DNA from: Emydura subglobosa
Lineage: Eukaryota > Chordata > Testudines > Chelidae
Reading direction: 5' to 3'
Length of the DNA stretch: 64,000 nucleotides
Assembly: GCA_007922225.1 (NCBI GenBank)
Contig: ML680086.1
Coordinates: forward strand, 8,311,472 to 8,375,471
Below, piece after piece: positions 21,062-31,182 of this stretch (within the stretch, counting starts at the first letter, position 1; each line of letters starts with the position of its first letter). The notes under the pieces were generated by a model. That model had not been told where the DNA came from, did no database searches, and saw only the letters and a program-made list of their open reading frames with translations. A program made the position numbers and the translations under genes.

Positions 21062-21184
21062 ACATTGCAGAGGTAGGAGAAGATCTTCCACCTCCACCTG
21101 AACTTCCATCCAATTTAAACCAAGCCAGTCTTCATGATTCTGAAATATTTAGGCATGTCTCTCCCTGCCCTCCTAATACAGTGT

Positions 21185-21290
21185 GCTTTAGGAATTATTT
21201 TGGGGAGGTTCCTTGGCCTGTGTGATACAGGAGGTCAGATTAGATGACCATAATGGTCCCATCTGGCCTTGGAATCTATGAATCCCTTCC
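21185..21290 (+). mobile_element. CR1 3' end
   Basis: GGGGAGGTTCCTTGGCCTGT, then ATACAGGAGGTCAGATTAGA and TGGCCTTGGAATCTATGAAT, the CR1 3' UTR with the terminal ATCTATGAATC octamer. Only about 105 bp remain. Confidence 0.9.
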
Positions 21291-22079
21291 CACTTCTGTT
21301 TTCATACTTGGATTGAATGTGGAAGTTTCAAAATACTCCGAGAGATGCTGTCTTCTCATGATTTCTGAGTCCAAAAATAGACATTTACAAGAATGCTTGT
21401 TCTGATGAACAAAAGTTAAGGTAAACTTTGGATGTGCATCTGAACAGCTCTCCAAAGCAAATCGCAGATCCCGTTGTGTTGAGATTCACCCATTCCTGGA
21501 GTATATTCATGCCCCTACTCAGCAATAGGAGAGAGCATTGCTACTAGGAAGGAACATGTTCAATTTGAACCCGAGGCTGAAAGGACCCTGCTTTCCTGTG
21601 CTCAGTGCCAGGGTGGGTCAACATTTTGCAAATCATAAGGTTTTTATTTAGAAATAGCTTATTTTTCTCCCCAACATTTCTTGCAAAAAATTGTCAATGT
21701 CGAAACTTTTCACTCTTTGCAAAACAGACCTGGTTTGAAAAAATATATTTAAATGTTTATTGATAATGTGATCAGTACAGGTATCAATGTTTTTCGTTTA
21801 GCAAAAACCTGTGTATTTGGTACATGAAAACTTTCCACATCATGTTTGAGGATGTTTTCCATAACAAATATGGAAAAACGGGTTTTTTTCAAAACCTTAT
21901 TTGTGCATTACAACATTTTTTATTAAACTGATTTTCCATATTAGGACAGTGATGGACTCCGAATGAATACTTGTAATTCTGGTCATAGTGCACCCTGCAG
22001 ATAGAGGGCTTTTTTCTGATGAGAGAAACTTCCCAGTAAATTGGAATCAAACTCCACATGGGCATATCCTCATTGCATC
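21291..22079. other. AT-rich foldback-like DNA, no gene
   Basis: From about 21640 to 21900 the words TTTTCTCCCCAACATTTCTT, AAAATTGTCAATG and CATGAAAACTTTCC resemble the AT-rich foldback arms. The rest is unassigned. Confidence 0.4.
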
Positions 22080-22224
22080 TGGGAGTAAGTCTGCACGGGA
22101 GTCCAGAGGCTAGTAAGGCTTGTGCAATGCTGGGAGAGCCCTGGTTGATGGTGTCCAGGATCAAACGTGAGACCACAGAAGCTTAACACATGAACCTCTA
22201 CTGCATGAGCTAGATGACACGTGT
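22080..22224 (-). repeat. tRNA-derived SINE, reverse strand
   Basis: Read on the reverse strand from 22224: TAGCTCATGCAGTAGAGG fits an RNA polymerase III A box (TRGYNNARNGG), and about 40 bp later CACGTTTGATCC fits a B box (GGTTCGANNCC). A tRNA-unrelated body to about 22080 follows. This order is the head and body of a reptile-type SINE. No CCA or intact cloverleaf is expected. Confidence 0.6.
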
Positions 22225-22308
22225 CTTTTAGTCACGGCTGTAGCAAACTCATCAGTCTCTAGCTGGCCTAGTTGCCACTAGAGGGGGACAGATTGCCACA
22301 CCAAGCAG

Positions 22309-22470
22309 GCATGAGTTACACTAGTATGCTAAAAAGGGCTGTGTGGATATTTCAGCTCAAAGCACTGTCTATACAGCTATTTCTAGAGTGCTAGCGGGAG
22401 CCCCGCTAACACAGTTCTTGGACCCGGGCTGGGAGGCTCATTCTCAGAGGCATTGTAGACTTGCCCTAAA
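22309..22470. mobile_element. Fragment of GTCTACA-ended miniature element
   Basis: It contains GGGCTGTGTGGATATTTCAG, the self-complementary AGCGGGAGCCCCGCTAA, GGACCCGGGCTGGGAG and an end which on the complement reads TTTAGGGCAAGTCTACAATG. These match a GC-rich hAT-like miniature family with GTCTACA termini. The left end is not clear. Confidence 0.55.
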
Positions 22471-22499
22471 AGACTTGCAGTTGTGGCATCCCTCGGTAT

Positions 22500-23270
22500 T
22501 TGAACTCCCAAATCAACTGAGCCTGACTCTGCTGGGACTGTCACTTAATCTTATGTATAAATTCCATGTCATATTAGCAATAACCCATTCAAGCAAATTC
22601 CAGACAATTATTGCTTCTCTGAAGAGGTTAAAGTCACATACTCTCCAGCTTTCAGCTTCCTAATGCCATTCAAAGCAGGCTGCAGGCCTCTTCCCTCCCC
22701 TCCGAAATGCTATGACACTTTGCTAGGTCTCACTGCTTGAAGAAGCTCTGTCTCAAGCTTGATTTTGAAAAATTGTACTTTGTTGTTTGAGGTTCTCCAT
22801 ATGCATCTCATAATCCTTTCCATTAAGGAACCTCCTACATCTAAAGAATTCCAGCACCTCTGCTGACATCCCTGCCCTCCTTTGTAAATCTAATGGGTTC
22901 CTCAGGCACATCTGTTTTCTTTTTCCTTTAGTTTAATTAATTGCCCAGAGCTGCCATCCCTTGTGTGACCATTTAGTTCTGATTGAGGTGGCAGGCAAGA
23001 TATCCCACAGTTTAATTTAATTTCTTTTGAGGATTTAAATGGGATAATTCTAAAGCTTAATCCAACCCCCTCTAAATCTCAGTCCTTGGCCTTGGTCACT
23101 TGACCAAGGTTGATTTTAGTGTCTTGCTCTGTTCTTCCCCTCTCGTTGTTTAATCAGTCTTGACTTCTGTTAAATAGTTGACATCTGCTCCCAGGCAGCA
23201 GATGGCTGAGACTGTACCAATTACAAACATGTCCATTTTCGGATCCCTCCTGCTTTAAACAGTGAACCTG
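22500..23270. promoter_or_regulatory. Candidate conserved non-coding element
   Basis: About 770 bp without recognisable repeats, AT-rich, with homeodomain-type words (TTTAATTAATTG at 22932-22943, TTTAATTTAATTTC at about 23010) and a 20 bp imperfect palindrome at 23090-23109. In that palindrome TGGTCA and TGACCA half-sites face each other across two bases, a nuclear-receptor-like inverted repeat. Regulatory function is inference; alignment would decide. Confidence 0.25.
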
Positions 23271-23644
23271 ATTCTCTAACACCTTGCCCTTTGCAGGTCT
23301 GAAGCTCTAGTTCCCTGCACCCTGTACAGTCACTTACAGCAATGCAAAGTAGGTGTCAAATTCCCAAATCAGGATGGTATAAGTAACTACACAGCATGCA
23401 GGATGATGCAGAAGCAGACCCACTATATTGTGATTTAAAAAAAAACCCTTTAAAAATGCTTTATAAGGGCTTCTCTGCTCCCTTGTTGATATCTAAAAAA
23501 GTTGTTTTACATAGTTTGTCTAAGTCCTTATCACCATAGTGTGGGATAGTCAGTGGTCGGACCGTGGGCCAAATCGGGACTGCCAGAGTCTTTTGAACAG
23601 ACTCTGAAATCTTTTTATTTATGAATGATTATTATTATTATTAA

Positions 23645-24540
23645 CATAAGAACAGCCCTACTGGGTCAGACCAATGGTCTGTCTTCTGACAGTGGCCAAT
23701 GCCAGGTGCTTCAGAGGGAATGAACAGAATAGATAATCGTCAAGTGATCCATCCCATCACCCATTCCTAGATTCTAGCAAGCAGGGGCTAGGGACACTTC
23801 AGAGCATGGTTTTGCATCCCTGCCCATCCTGGCTAATAGCCATTGATGGACCTATCCTCCATTAGCTTATCTAGTTCTTTTTTTAAACCTGTTATAGTCT
23901 TGGCCTTCACAACATCTTCCGGCAAAGAGATCCACAGATTGACTGTGCATTGTGTGAAGAAATACTTTATTTTATTTGTTTTAAACCTGCTGTCTATAAA
24001 TTTCCTTTGGTGACTCCTAATTCTTGTGTTATGAAAAGGAGTAATAACACTTCCTTATTTACTTTCTCCACACAAGTCATGATATTATAGACCTCTATCA
24101 TATCCCCCCTTAGTCATCTCTTTTCCAAGCTGAAAAGTCCCAGTTTTATTAAGCTCTCCTCATATGGAAGCTGTTCCATAACCCTAATCATTTTTGTTGC
24201 CCTTTTCTGTACCTTTTTCAATTCTAATATATCTTTTTTCAAATGGGGCAACCAGATCTGCACGCAGTATTCAAGATATGGGTGAACCATGGATTTATAT
24301 AGAGGCATTTTGACATTTTATGTCTTATTATCTATCCCTTTCCTAATGATTCCCAACATGTGTTAGCTTTTTTGACTGCTGCTGTACATTGAGTGGATGT
24401 TTTCAGAGAACTATCCACAATGACGCCAAGATCTCTTTCTTGAGTGGTAACGGCTAATTTAGACCCCATCATTTTATATGTATAATTGGGATTATGTTTT
24501 CCAGTGTGCATTTTTTGCATTTATCAACGTTGATAATGTT
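23645..24540 (-). mobile_element. CR1 LINE, 0.9 kb, ORF2 C-terminal part
   Basis: The 3' end lies at 23645 (ATAAGAACAGCCCTACTGGG, complement of the 'ctgacccagtatggc' tail). Moving up the element, reverse-strand frames give the ORF2 C-terminus: 24114-24308 contains YKSMVHPYLEYCVQIW and KVQKRATKMI, and 24332-24520 contains TTQERDLGVIVDSSLK. Two or more frame breaks separate them. Truncated near 24540, where a TTA/TTG microsatellite follows. Confidence 0.95.
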
Positions 24541-24542
24541 AC

Positions 24543-24580
24543 TTATTATTATTATTATTATTATTATTGTTGTTGTTGGT
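24543..24580. repeat. (TTA)n(TTG)n microsatellite
   Basis: About eight TTA units run directly into four TTG units at the truncated end of the CR1 copy. Confidence 0.9.
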
Positions 24581-24689
24581 TTGTTTTTTTCTGGAGTCTG
24601 GACCTTGGCTATGCCTTGACCAAGAAATTTGGACCTTGACAAAAAATAATTGTCTACGCCTGCCATAGTATATGAGTGCCACACAATTA

Positions 24690-24890
24690 TTAAAAGATTT
24701 GAACCTCTCAACAGCACTAAGAGGTCTGGAAATATTTGCCCCATTTTATAGATGGGGAAGTAAAGCCCAGGGACAATTAAGTGACTTGTTCAGGGTCACA
24801 TAAAAACTTTGTGGCTAAATTAGCAATTGAACCATGGGCTCGTGCATGCCACAACAACGTCCTAGCCACTAATCCTCCTTCCTAGCACTT
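24690..24890 (-). repeat. MIR/CORE-like SINE
   Basis: Complement-strand MIR phrases in order: CATTTTATAGATGGGGAAGT, AAGTGACTTGTTCAGGGTCA, GCAATTGAACCATGGGCTCG, GTCCTAGCCACTAATCCTCC. It is nearly full-length in its core and tRNA-like part. Confidence 0.85.
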
Positions 24891-25799
24891 GCTAAGTGAC
24901 TGTACCCAGTGAAACTAACACATGGATCAAATGAAATGTGGGGCCTGATTTCATTTACTCTAAGGCCTCTTTACACCATGTTGACAGCATAAGGGGCCTC
25001 TTGTTGGCGGTAAACCGTCTTCATCACCTGGCTGATCAACACTTTCTGGTCCCATTTAAAGCCAGGACTCCTGGATGGCTAAAAACCTTTCTGCTTGCTC
25101 AACTCTACAGATCAAGTTAGCATTCAATGGCCATTTTGTTCATTAGAGGCATTAGAGAGAATGAAGTCAGTGGTGTCTGCTCAAAGTGTCAAAGTTGATT
25201 TGTGTGTGTTTTGCTGGTAGAATAAGATAATTCCCTTTTCTCATCCTGTCTACTGGTCAAATTCTGCACCTTCAAATTGTGCAGAAACTCCCCTCATCTT
25301 CTAATTAGATCCACAAATGATCAGCATTTTTCTCTCCTGCTTTGCTTAGCTCCCAGGGAAGTTTCCAATGGATTTTAAATGGTTATTGCTCACTGAGATC
25401 TAGCTCTCAACTGTCTACAGGGCTGCTCCTCATAGTGCTGGATACATAGATCCCGCTGGGCATCTGTGGAGTCAATTGAAAAGCCTTAGTCACAGCCACA
25501 TTTCTCCTTTGATGCAGCACGGCTCTTCAGAATTTACTTTTAAACAGAAAATATGAGACCATATGATTCCTCCTTAGATTTCAGGTCTAGATTTGGGAGC
25601 AGCGAGGGGGTGGGAAATGAAGTCCGGCTCTTCTGAACGTCACACCAGTAGTATACAACACTTTGGAAGTGAAACTAAATGAAGCAGGGCAATAGATAAA
25701 TGGAATGCACCCCCTGACGGTCACCAGAATCTAATCTAAATTCCTTCTTGGGTTCCACATTTAGGAAGTGATCCTCCAAAGGACTGAGCAATCTGGACG
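24891..25799. other. No gene recognised
   Basis: Unique-looking DNA; frames at most 60 codons. No repeat assigned. Confidence 0.4.
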
Positions 25800-25902
25800 C
25801 AATCCAGCAAAACATTTAAGCATGTGAGTAGTCCCCATTACAGTCAAAGGGTCTGCTTGTGTGCTTTGAGTTAAGCACCTGATTAAATGCTTTGCTGGAT
25901 TG
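25800..25902. repeat. Foldback repeat of the AATCCAGCAAA family
   Basis: The left arm AATCCAGCAAAACATTTAA (25801-25819) pairs with TTAAATGCTTTGCTGGATT (25883-25901) with one mismatch. The centre reads GTAGTCCCCATTACAGTCAAAGG. A second, weaker copy lies at 31022-31182. Confidence 0.8.
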
Positions 25903-26847
25903 GGGCCAGAGTACTGAGCACTTTGCAGGATTGAGCCCTTAAATCTTGGAGCTAAATAAACAGTTCACAGCGGAGTTTATTCACCCAGCGTGGCCTCTTT
26001 TTCTGCTATCCACTAGCAGGTTGCAGTTTCCTAAGATTCATTCGTTATTCGCATATTTGGTAAATGTCTATTCAAAATTCTCACTCATTGGACTAATCAT
26101 GAATATTCAAAGTGAGTGCTGTGTTGTTTACTACATAAATTGCTGCAGTTCTCTGATTGGTTAAGGAAATAATCTCTTCCAGTGGAAATGCTCTTCCCAG
26201 TTTCAAATTTGGTTTCTGTGAACACAGGTGCATGTGACTTTGAAATTCATTTTCAGCAAACATCTTTGCCAGTAAAAATCAATCTTTCAGCTGCCTGGGG
26301 AAAGCAAAAGGGGATGTGAGCTTGAAATTCCTTTAAAAATTCTAGCACACATTCACAGAAAATGTTTTGCTTTGTTCACCCAGCTCTTTCCTTAACTCAC
26401 CCCAGAATGTTTGCTATTGAACATCATAGCTGGGATGCTGCTGCAGTGCCTAGGCACAGCATGTCAACTAAAGGTTTCAGCTTCCTTCTAGCCAGATCAG
26501 TCAGATCTGAATCTCATTGCCATCTGGTGGATGTTCAGTGACCTATGTCACATGTGTTGCATAGTTAATATTGGGTTGTGTGTATGTGTGTAATTGAGTT
26601 AGTTAATATACTTAATTTCTTTCTTTGATGGGATTAGCACCTTTAGTAGATAAAGTAGATGTAAACTACCTTGATTTTAGTAAAAACCATTGTAGAAACA
26701 TTTTCAAAGCTCCACATCTTGGGTAAGACATAATATTTGTTGCACTTTGTGTGTGCTGAAGGCATGCAAAGCTGGGTAATTGTACTTCCAGATGGTAGCT
26801 GAACGTGCAAAGAGCTGGCACAAGCACCTCTTTGCATGGGCAGATAA
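25903..26847. other. No gene; mostly unique-looking
   Basis: At 26040-26160 there is AT-rich DNA with CTAATCATGAATATTC and GTAAATG words. No frame exceeds 93 codons. Otherwise nothing recognisable. Confidence 0.35.
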
Positions 26848-26915
26848 CTATTATTTATTATTATTTGCATTGCTACCGCACTAGAAAGTGCTAGGCACTG
26901 TACAAGATAGGCTTT
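26848..26915 (-). repeat. SINE tail fragment
   Basis: ATTATTTATTATTATTTGCA, then GTGCTAGGCACTGTACAAGA, the complement of the CORE/MIR-like tail. Confidence 0.65.
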
Positions 26916-27404
26916 AACCAGCATAATTTTTGCAATGGGAAACCATGTTGCACTAATCTGTGAGAATTATTTGACCATGTGAGTGGAGTAGTGGATAAAG
27001 TTTATTTAGACTTTCAAAAGATCCTCAACAAGGCCACTCACAAAAAGCTACTAAAGAAGCTAAGCAGTCATGATTGAGAGGCAAAGTATTGTCATGAATC
27101 AAAAACTAGCTAAGAGACAGAAAACAAAGAGTAGAATGAAATTGTCAATTTTCATCACAGCAACAGGTTAACAGCAGGTGCCTGGAGGTTCTGAAGTAGA
27201 TGCAGTGCTGTTCAATAGATCCAGTGTCGTTCAGTGTATTTATTAATTATCTGGAAAGGGGGTTGAGCACTGAGGTAGCAAAATTTGCACATGATACAAA
27301 CTTATTTAATTTAGTCAGGATCAGAGAGGAAAGTGAGGAACGTCGAGAGACCTAACTAAGGTAGGGGAATGGGCAACATGATGGCAAGTGAAGTTCAGTG
27401 TCAT

Positions 27405-27409
27405 AGACT
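27405..27409. other. LTR target-site duplication, left (AGACT)
   Basis: Repeated exactly at 28061-28065 on the other side of the LTR. Five bases is the length made by ERV3/ERVL-type, and also Gypsy-type, integrases. Confidence 0.8.
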
Positions 27410-28060
27410 TGTGGCGGGCCACCTGCCCCTCACTGGCCTGGAAAGGGTTAAGAGAGCCCTTGGAGAGGCTGCGCAAAAGATATCCAATAGGAAGAGGCTG
27501 CATAGCAGCCAATCAGGGCCCAGGAAGCCGGTATAAAAGGAAGCTGCAAATTAGAGCAAGGGGAGTGACTCCCAGGAGCTTGAAGAGGGAGGACTGGCAG
27601 CATCCTGGACAGAGCAGTGGCTGGCTGCTGGGACTTAGCAGAGCCAAATGCCCTGAGGCAAGGGCAGAGAAGGTACTGGGTCTGCGGGGAAGTGGCCCAG
27701 GAAAATCCATTGATGAGATGGGGGAAGACACAGCAGAAGGCTGCCACACTCACAAGGGTCTCTGGTCTGGGACCCAGAGTAGCGGGTGGGCTTGGGAACC
27801 CCCTCCACCCCCCATTTCCCATTGGAGTGGCAACAGACTGCAGTGGCCACAGTGGAAAGTGGCAAGAACAGACTGCAAATTTCCCAGAAGGGGGGAATAT
27901 GGATTGTGACTCATCTGGAAGGCTGAGTCTCGAGAAGAAGGGTCCAGTGGAGACAGGATGGAGGGCAAGATACCGCAGAGAGGAGCATCTGCCTGGATGA
28001 GAGTTGATTCCCCAGATAGCCAGTAGGAGGTGCCAATGCAGTGAGTCAACCCGTGTTACA
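27410..28060 (+). mobile_element. Solo LTR, 651 bp, with intact ends
   Basis: It begins TGTGGCGGGCC and ends CGTGTTACA, giving the TG...CA ends of a retroviral LTR, with a 5 bp AGACT duplication on each side. Promoter-like signals are in order: CCAAT at 27484-27488, CCAAT at 27509-27513 and TATAAAAG at 27532-27539, so transcription would run forward from about 27560. I saw no AATAAA. No internal retroviral sequence adjoins, so the provirus has been reduced to one LTR by recombination. A 252-codon reverse frame (27448-28206) spans LTR and CR1 and is spurious. Orientation is inferred from the TATA and CCAAT order. Confidence 0.88.
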
Positions 28061-29324
28061 AGACTTATAGGGTTAGAAGGGACTGCAAGGGTCATCTTGT
28101 TGTGTGTAAACCATCTAAGACATATCCAGCCTTCTTTTAAAACCTGCAGTGAAGGAGTTTCCACACCCTCCCTAGACAGTCTGTCAACAAATGCAAAGTA
28201 ATGCACATTGGAGGAAAAAATAGAAACTACTTGTATGCCTGACAGGGTTCTGAATTAACTGTGTCAGCTTAGGAAAAGGACCTTGGCTTCACAGTAGACT
28301 GCTCAATTAAGACCTTTGTTCCATGTGCACCTGTGGTCAAAATAGCAAACAAAATATTAGGATGTATAAGGAATAGGATAACTGGAGGAGGTTTGGAGAA
28401 GGGTGATGAGAATGCTTGAGGGCTTGGAAAAACTCTCCTGTGAAGAAAAATTTAAGACTGGGACTGTTTACATTAGAAAGTAGATGAATAAGTGGGGACA
28501 CAAAAATATATATTAAATAATGAATGGTTTAGTGAAGAGTGATCAGGAACTTCTGTTCTCCCTGTCTCCTAACACAAGAACAAGGGGATGTTCAGAGAAA
28601 TTAAAAGTTGACAAATTCAGAACCGATAAAAATAATACTCTCACTCAACACGTAATAAATATGTGGAACTCACTGCCACATGATATAAAGGAAACAAAAA
28701 TTTAGCAAGATTCAAAAAGGGTTTAGGTATTTATGTGGATAACAAGAACATCCCATAATAATAGTTATTACTATTGAAACTTTAGGAAGATATATTAAAC
28801 CTTGTGCTTCAGGCTTTATACCAATCTGCAGGGATTAGGAAGAGAGCTATGTGGGAAGCAGATTACCCGCATCTGCTACTGCCAGGATTCTTGCCTCTTC
28901 TTATGAAGTATCTGATGTTGTTCTCTGTCAGAGATAGATGCTGATTTAGATAGACTATGGGTCTAATCCAGTTGGACAATGCCTATGTTTCCTATTGTTT
29001 GCAATTGCATCCATTTAGTCCACATTTTGCATTGCTCACCTATTTCATAGGCCTTTAAGTACATGGTTTGATATTGTTCCACATGTCATTATTATTGAGA
29101 AATGGAAGAAAAGTGGATTAGATGAAACATGGATTCCCTCCTGGCAAAAAAAAAGAACATGGAGGACCAAATTCACTGCTAGTGTAAGCAGCTGTATTGA
29201 CTTCTGTGACGTTGGATCCATTTATTCCAGGGTTGAATGTAGCTTGGTGTTATACTGGGAGGTGAGTGTTAAAAGGCATCTTACAGGGTTCAGTCCTGTT
29301 CCTCATTTCCAGAGGTGAAGTCTA

Positions 29325-29565
29325 AAGTGCTGAGCTTTGAAGCTGGGAAGATATTAGTCACAGATATTTTGGAGGACAGAATTAAAATATAGCACAATCT
29401 TGACTGACTGAAGAAATGGGGATGAAATTGTTAAATTGAAGATTAGTATAAAGTGCTTCACATAGGAAGGAAAATTAAAAAGCACAAGCATTGAACAGTA
29501 GAATCATGGCTTGAGAGGACTGGTACCACACAAAAGGATCTGAAGTAAAATTTTCATAAGCACCT
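29325..29565 (+). mobile_element. Old CR1 fragment (reverse-transcriptase region)
   Basis: TTTTGGAGGACAGAATTAAA, then AAAGTGCTTCACATAGGAAG and CACAAAAGGATCTGAAG parallel the 'gtacttcacttaggaaggaac' and 'aaagggatctgg' stretch of CR1 ORF2. Heavily diverged. Confidence 0.65.
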
Positions 29566-31021
29566 CAGTGACTCAAGAGCCTAAGTCCCATTGCAATTTG
29601 GAATCTTTTTTTGGGCTGTAAAATTGGAATTTCCAGTGGAACTGAAATTCCGAGTTTGATTCCAGCTATAGTGTAAGTATAACACATATGCTATCACCGG
29701 AACACACAATATACTGAGGTTGGGAAAACTACTGTTTCCTTTGGATTCAGGTACAATGTAGGACAAGGAAAGGGCAAGACATTGGCGGAACAGCAGTTTG
29801 ACAATGGGATGGGTAAGGTGAGGAGAGGGCTGTGCGTGAGCTATGGGGTAAATACATACTTTCTGTTGTTGAAGCTGGGCAGAGGGCAGGCCGGGAGCCT
29901 TTAAATTCCGTGTGCCCTCAGGGTGAAAACCACTGAATAACAATGAGCTCCTGTTTAGGAAATCAAAACACACTGCCTTTCTGTAGCACAAGTGAAATAT
30001 TAAGTTCTGGGACTGTAACTGTTTTAGATACAGGGCCAGATATTTAGCTAGTGTTAATCAAGCAAAGTTCCATTGGCATCAGCGATTCGACACTACTTTA
30101 TTCTATCTGAGGATCTTGCTCACAATGTGGTGTGCATGCTCATAGTATGGTGTTCTGAAATAGCCTGGGCTCTTGCAACAAATAAATAAGGAATTCTACA
30201 TTACACTATTATAAAAATCCCAGGACAGCTTCAGAAATCAGTAAAGAGTGTTCATTGTGCAGGTTATTTATCTTTTTTGTAAGTAATAGCACCAGAATAT
30301 TTATTATGAGCCAGGAAGAGAGATCTGCTCCCCAGAGCTTTTTGCTGTGGCATTCAGCATCTTATCTGGGTAAGCAGAATCACTGCAAAGCAAACAGATG
30401 CAGGGTCAGGTAGTGCACACTGCAGCCTGGGAGCCTTAGAATAAAAGGCTCTTTGCATTCCCAATAAATTGGTCCCATAGGAATTTTGCTTTGAAATTAT
30501 AATTGACACAGGGAAGAAAAGGATTCCGTCGACTTTGGACTCATTAAAACGCTGTCATTCACCGGTGGTTTATTCCTGGCACTTAATCAAAAGAAATTAA
30601 ATTATCTATCTAACTAACTTAATTTAATGCTGCCTATGATGTATAGACTAACAAGTACAAAGTGCTGGGTATAGAGAATTGAGGGTATTTGTTACCTAAT
30701 GTCTCTGTTTGTCTGTCTCACTCACTAAGCACCTCTCATGAATTGAGAAAACCCTCCATGCTCAGGAGCAATTATGTTGATTCTTTATTTTTTATTTTAC
30801 ATCACATTTTATTAGGATTTCTTTATGTTTTTTAAAACATTTTTGCCAGCAATTGGAAAAACTCTGATTGAGAGAAAAAATTAGATGGGGGATTTTCTCA
30901 GGCTTTTGGGGTGAAAAAAGAAAACAGCTCAAATTACAAACCCAGATAAATAGAAGCTTGGGTGCAAAATTGCACGCTTGTTTGCTTGACCGGTTAGAAA
31001 ATCCAATGCATCAAAACATTT
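29566..31021. other. No gene; one candidate conserved patch
   Basis: Frames are without domains (largest 136 codons, reverse, 29581-29991). Near 29570 GAGCCTAAGTCCCATTG is a word of the 'cctaagtcccat' foldback family. Around 30480-30660 the DNA is repeat-free, with AGGATTCCGTCGACTTTGGA, CACCGGTGGTTTATTC and AATTAAATTATCTATC. CpGs survive there and homeodomain-type words cluster, so it may be a conserved element, unproven. Confidence 0.35.
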
Positions 31022-31182
31022 TAAGTATGGCCCCAATTTAGGAAAGTATCTCTATTCAAGAAAGCATCTGAGCATGTGCTTTTACTTTAAGAATGTGATT
31101 CATTCCCGCTGAAGTCAACTGGACTTAAGCACATGCTGAAAGTTACGCACATACTTAAGGGCTGCACTGGATCAGGGCCTTA
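31022..31182. repeat. Foldback repeat of the AATCCAGCAAA family, diverged
   Basis: Arms GGCCCCAATTTAGGAAAGTA and TTAAGGGCTGCACTGGATCA with GGGCC, and inner arms AGCATGTGCTTTTACTTTAA / TTAAGCACATGCTGAAAGTT, around a centre CCGCTGAAGTCAACTGG. Same family as 25800-25902. Confidence 0.65.

Larger units (their letters stand above)
27400..28188 (-). mobile_element. Second CR1 (reverse) inserted in the first, split by an LTR
   Basis: The left part is only TCATAGACT (27401-27409). The right part from 28061 continues AGACTTATAGGGTTAGAAGG, then GACTGCAAGGGTCATCTTGT and AAGGAGTTTCCACACCCTCC, which is the reverse-strand CR1 3' end ('tcatagactttaaggtcagaagggacc' type). The host CR1 resumes at about 28189 with TCAACAAATGCAAAGTAATG. 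Confidence 0.82.
26930..28995 (+). mobile_element. CR1 LINE, interrupted by two later insertions
   Basis: A forward CR1 with ORF2 remains: GACTTTCAAAAGATCCTCAA, AGTGTATTTATTAATTATCT (the RT region around VLFN-IFIN) and GCAAAATTTGCACATGATAC (active-site region) before the break. After it come AAATGCAAAGTAATGCACAT and GGAGGAAAAAATAGAAAC, then the 3' region ending GGGTCTAATCCAGTTGGACA. The break at about 27399 to 28188 holds a reverse CR1 and a solo LTR. All frames are disrupted. Right end near 28995, close to GCCTATGTTTCCTA. Confidence 0.88.

Noticed and set aside
27448..28206. 252-codon reverse frame, the longest in the window
   Set aside because: It runs across the solo LTR and into two different CR1 elements, so no functional protein can be encoded.
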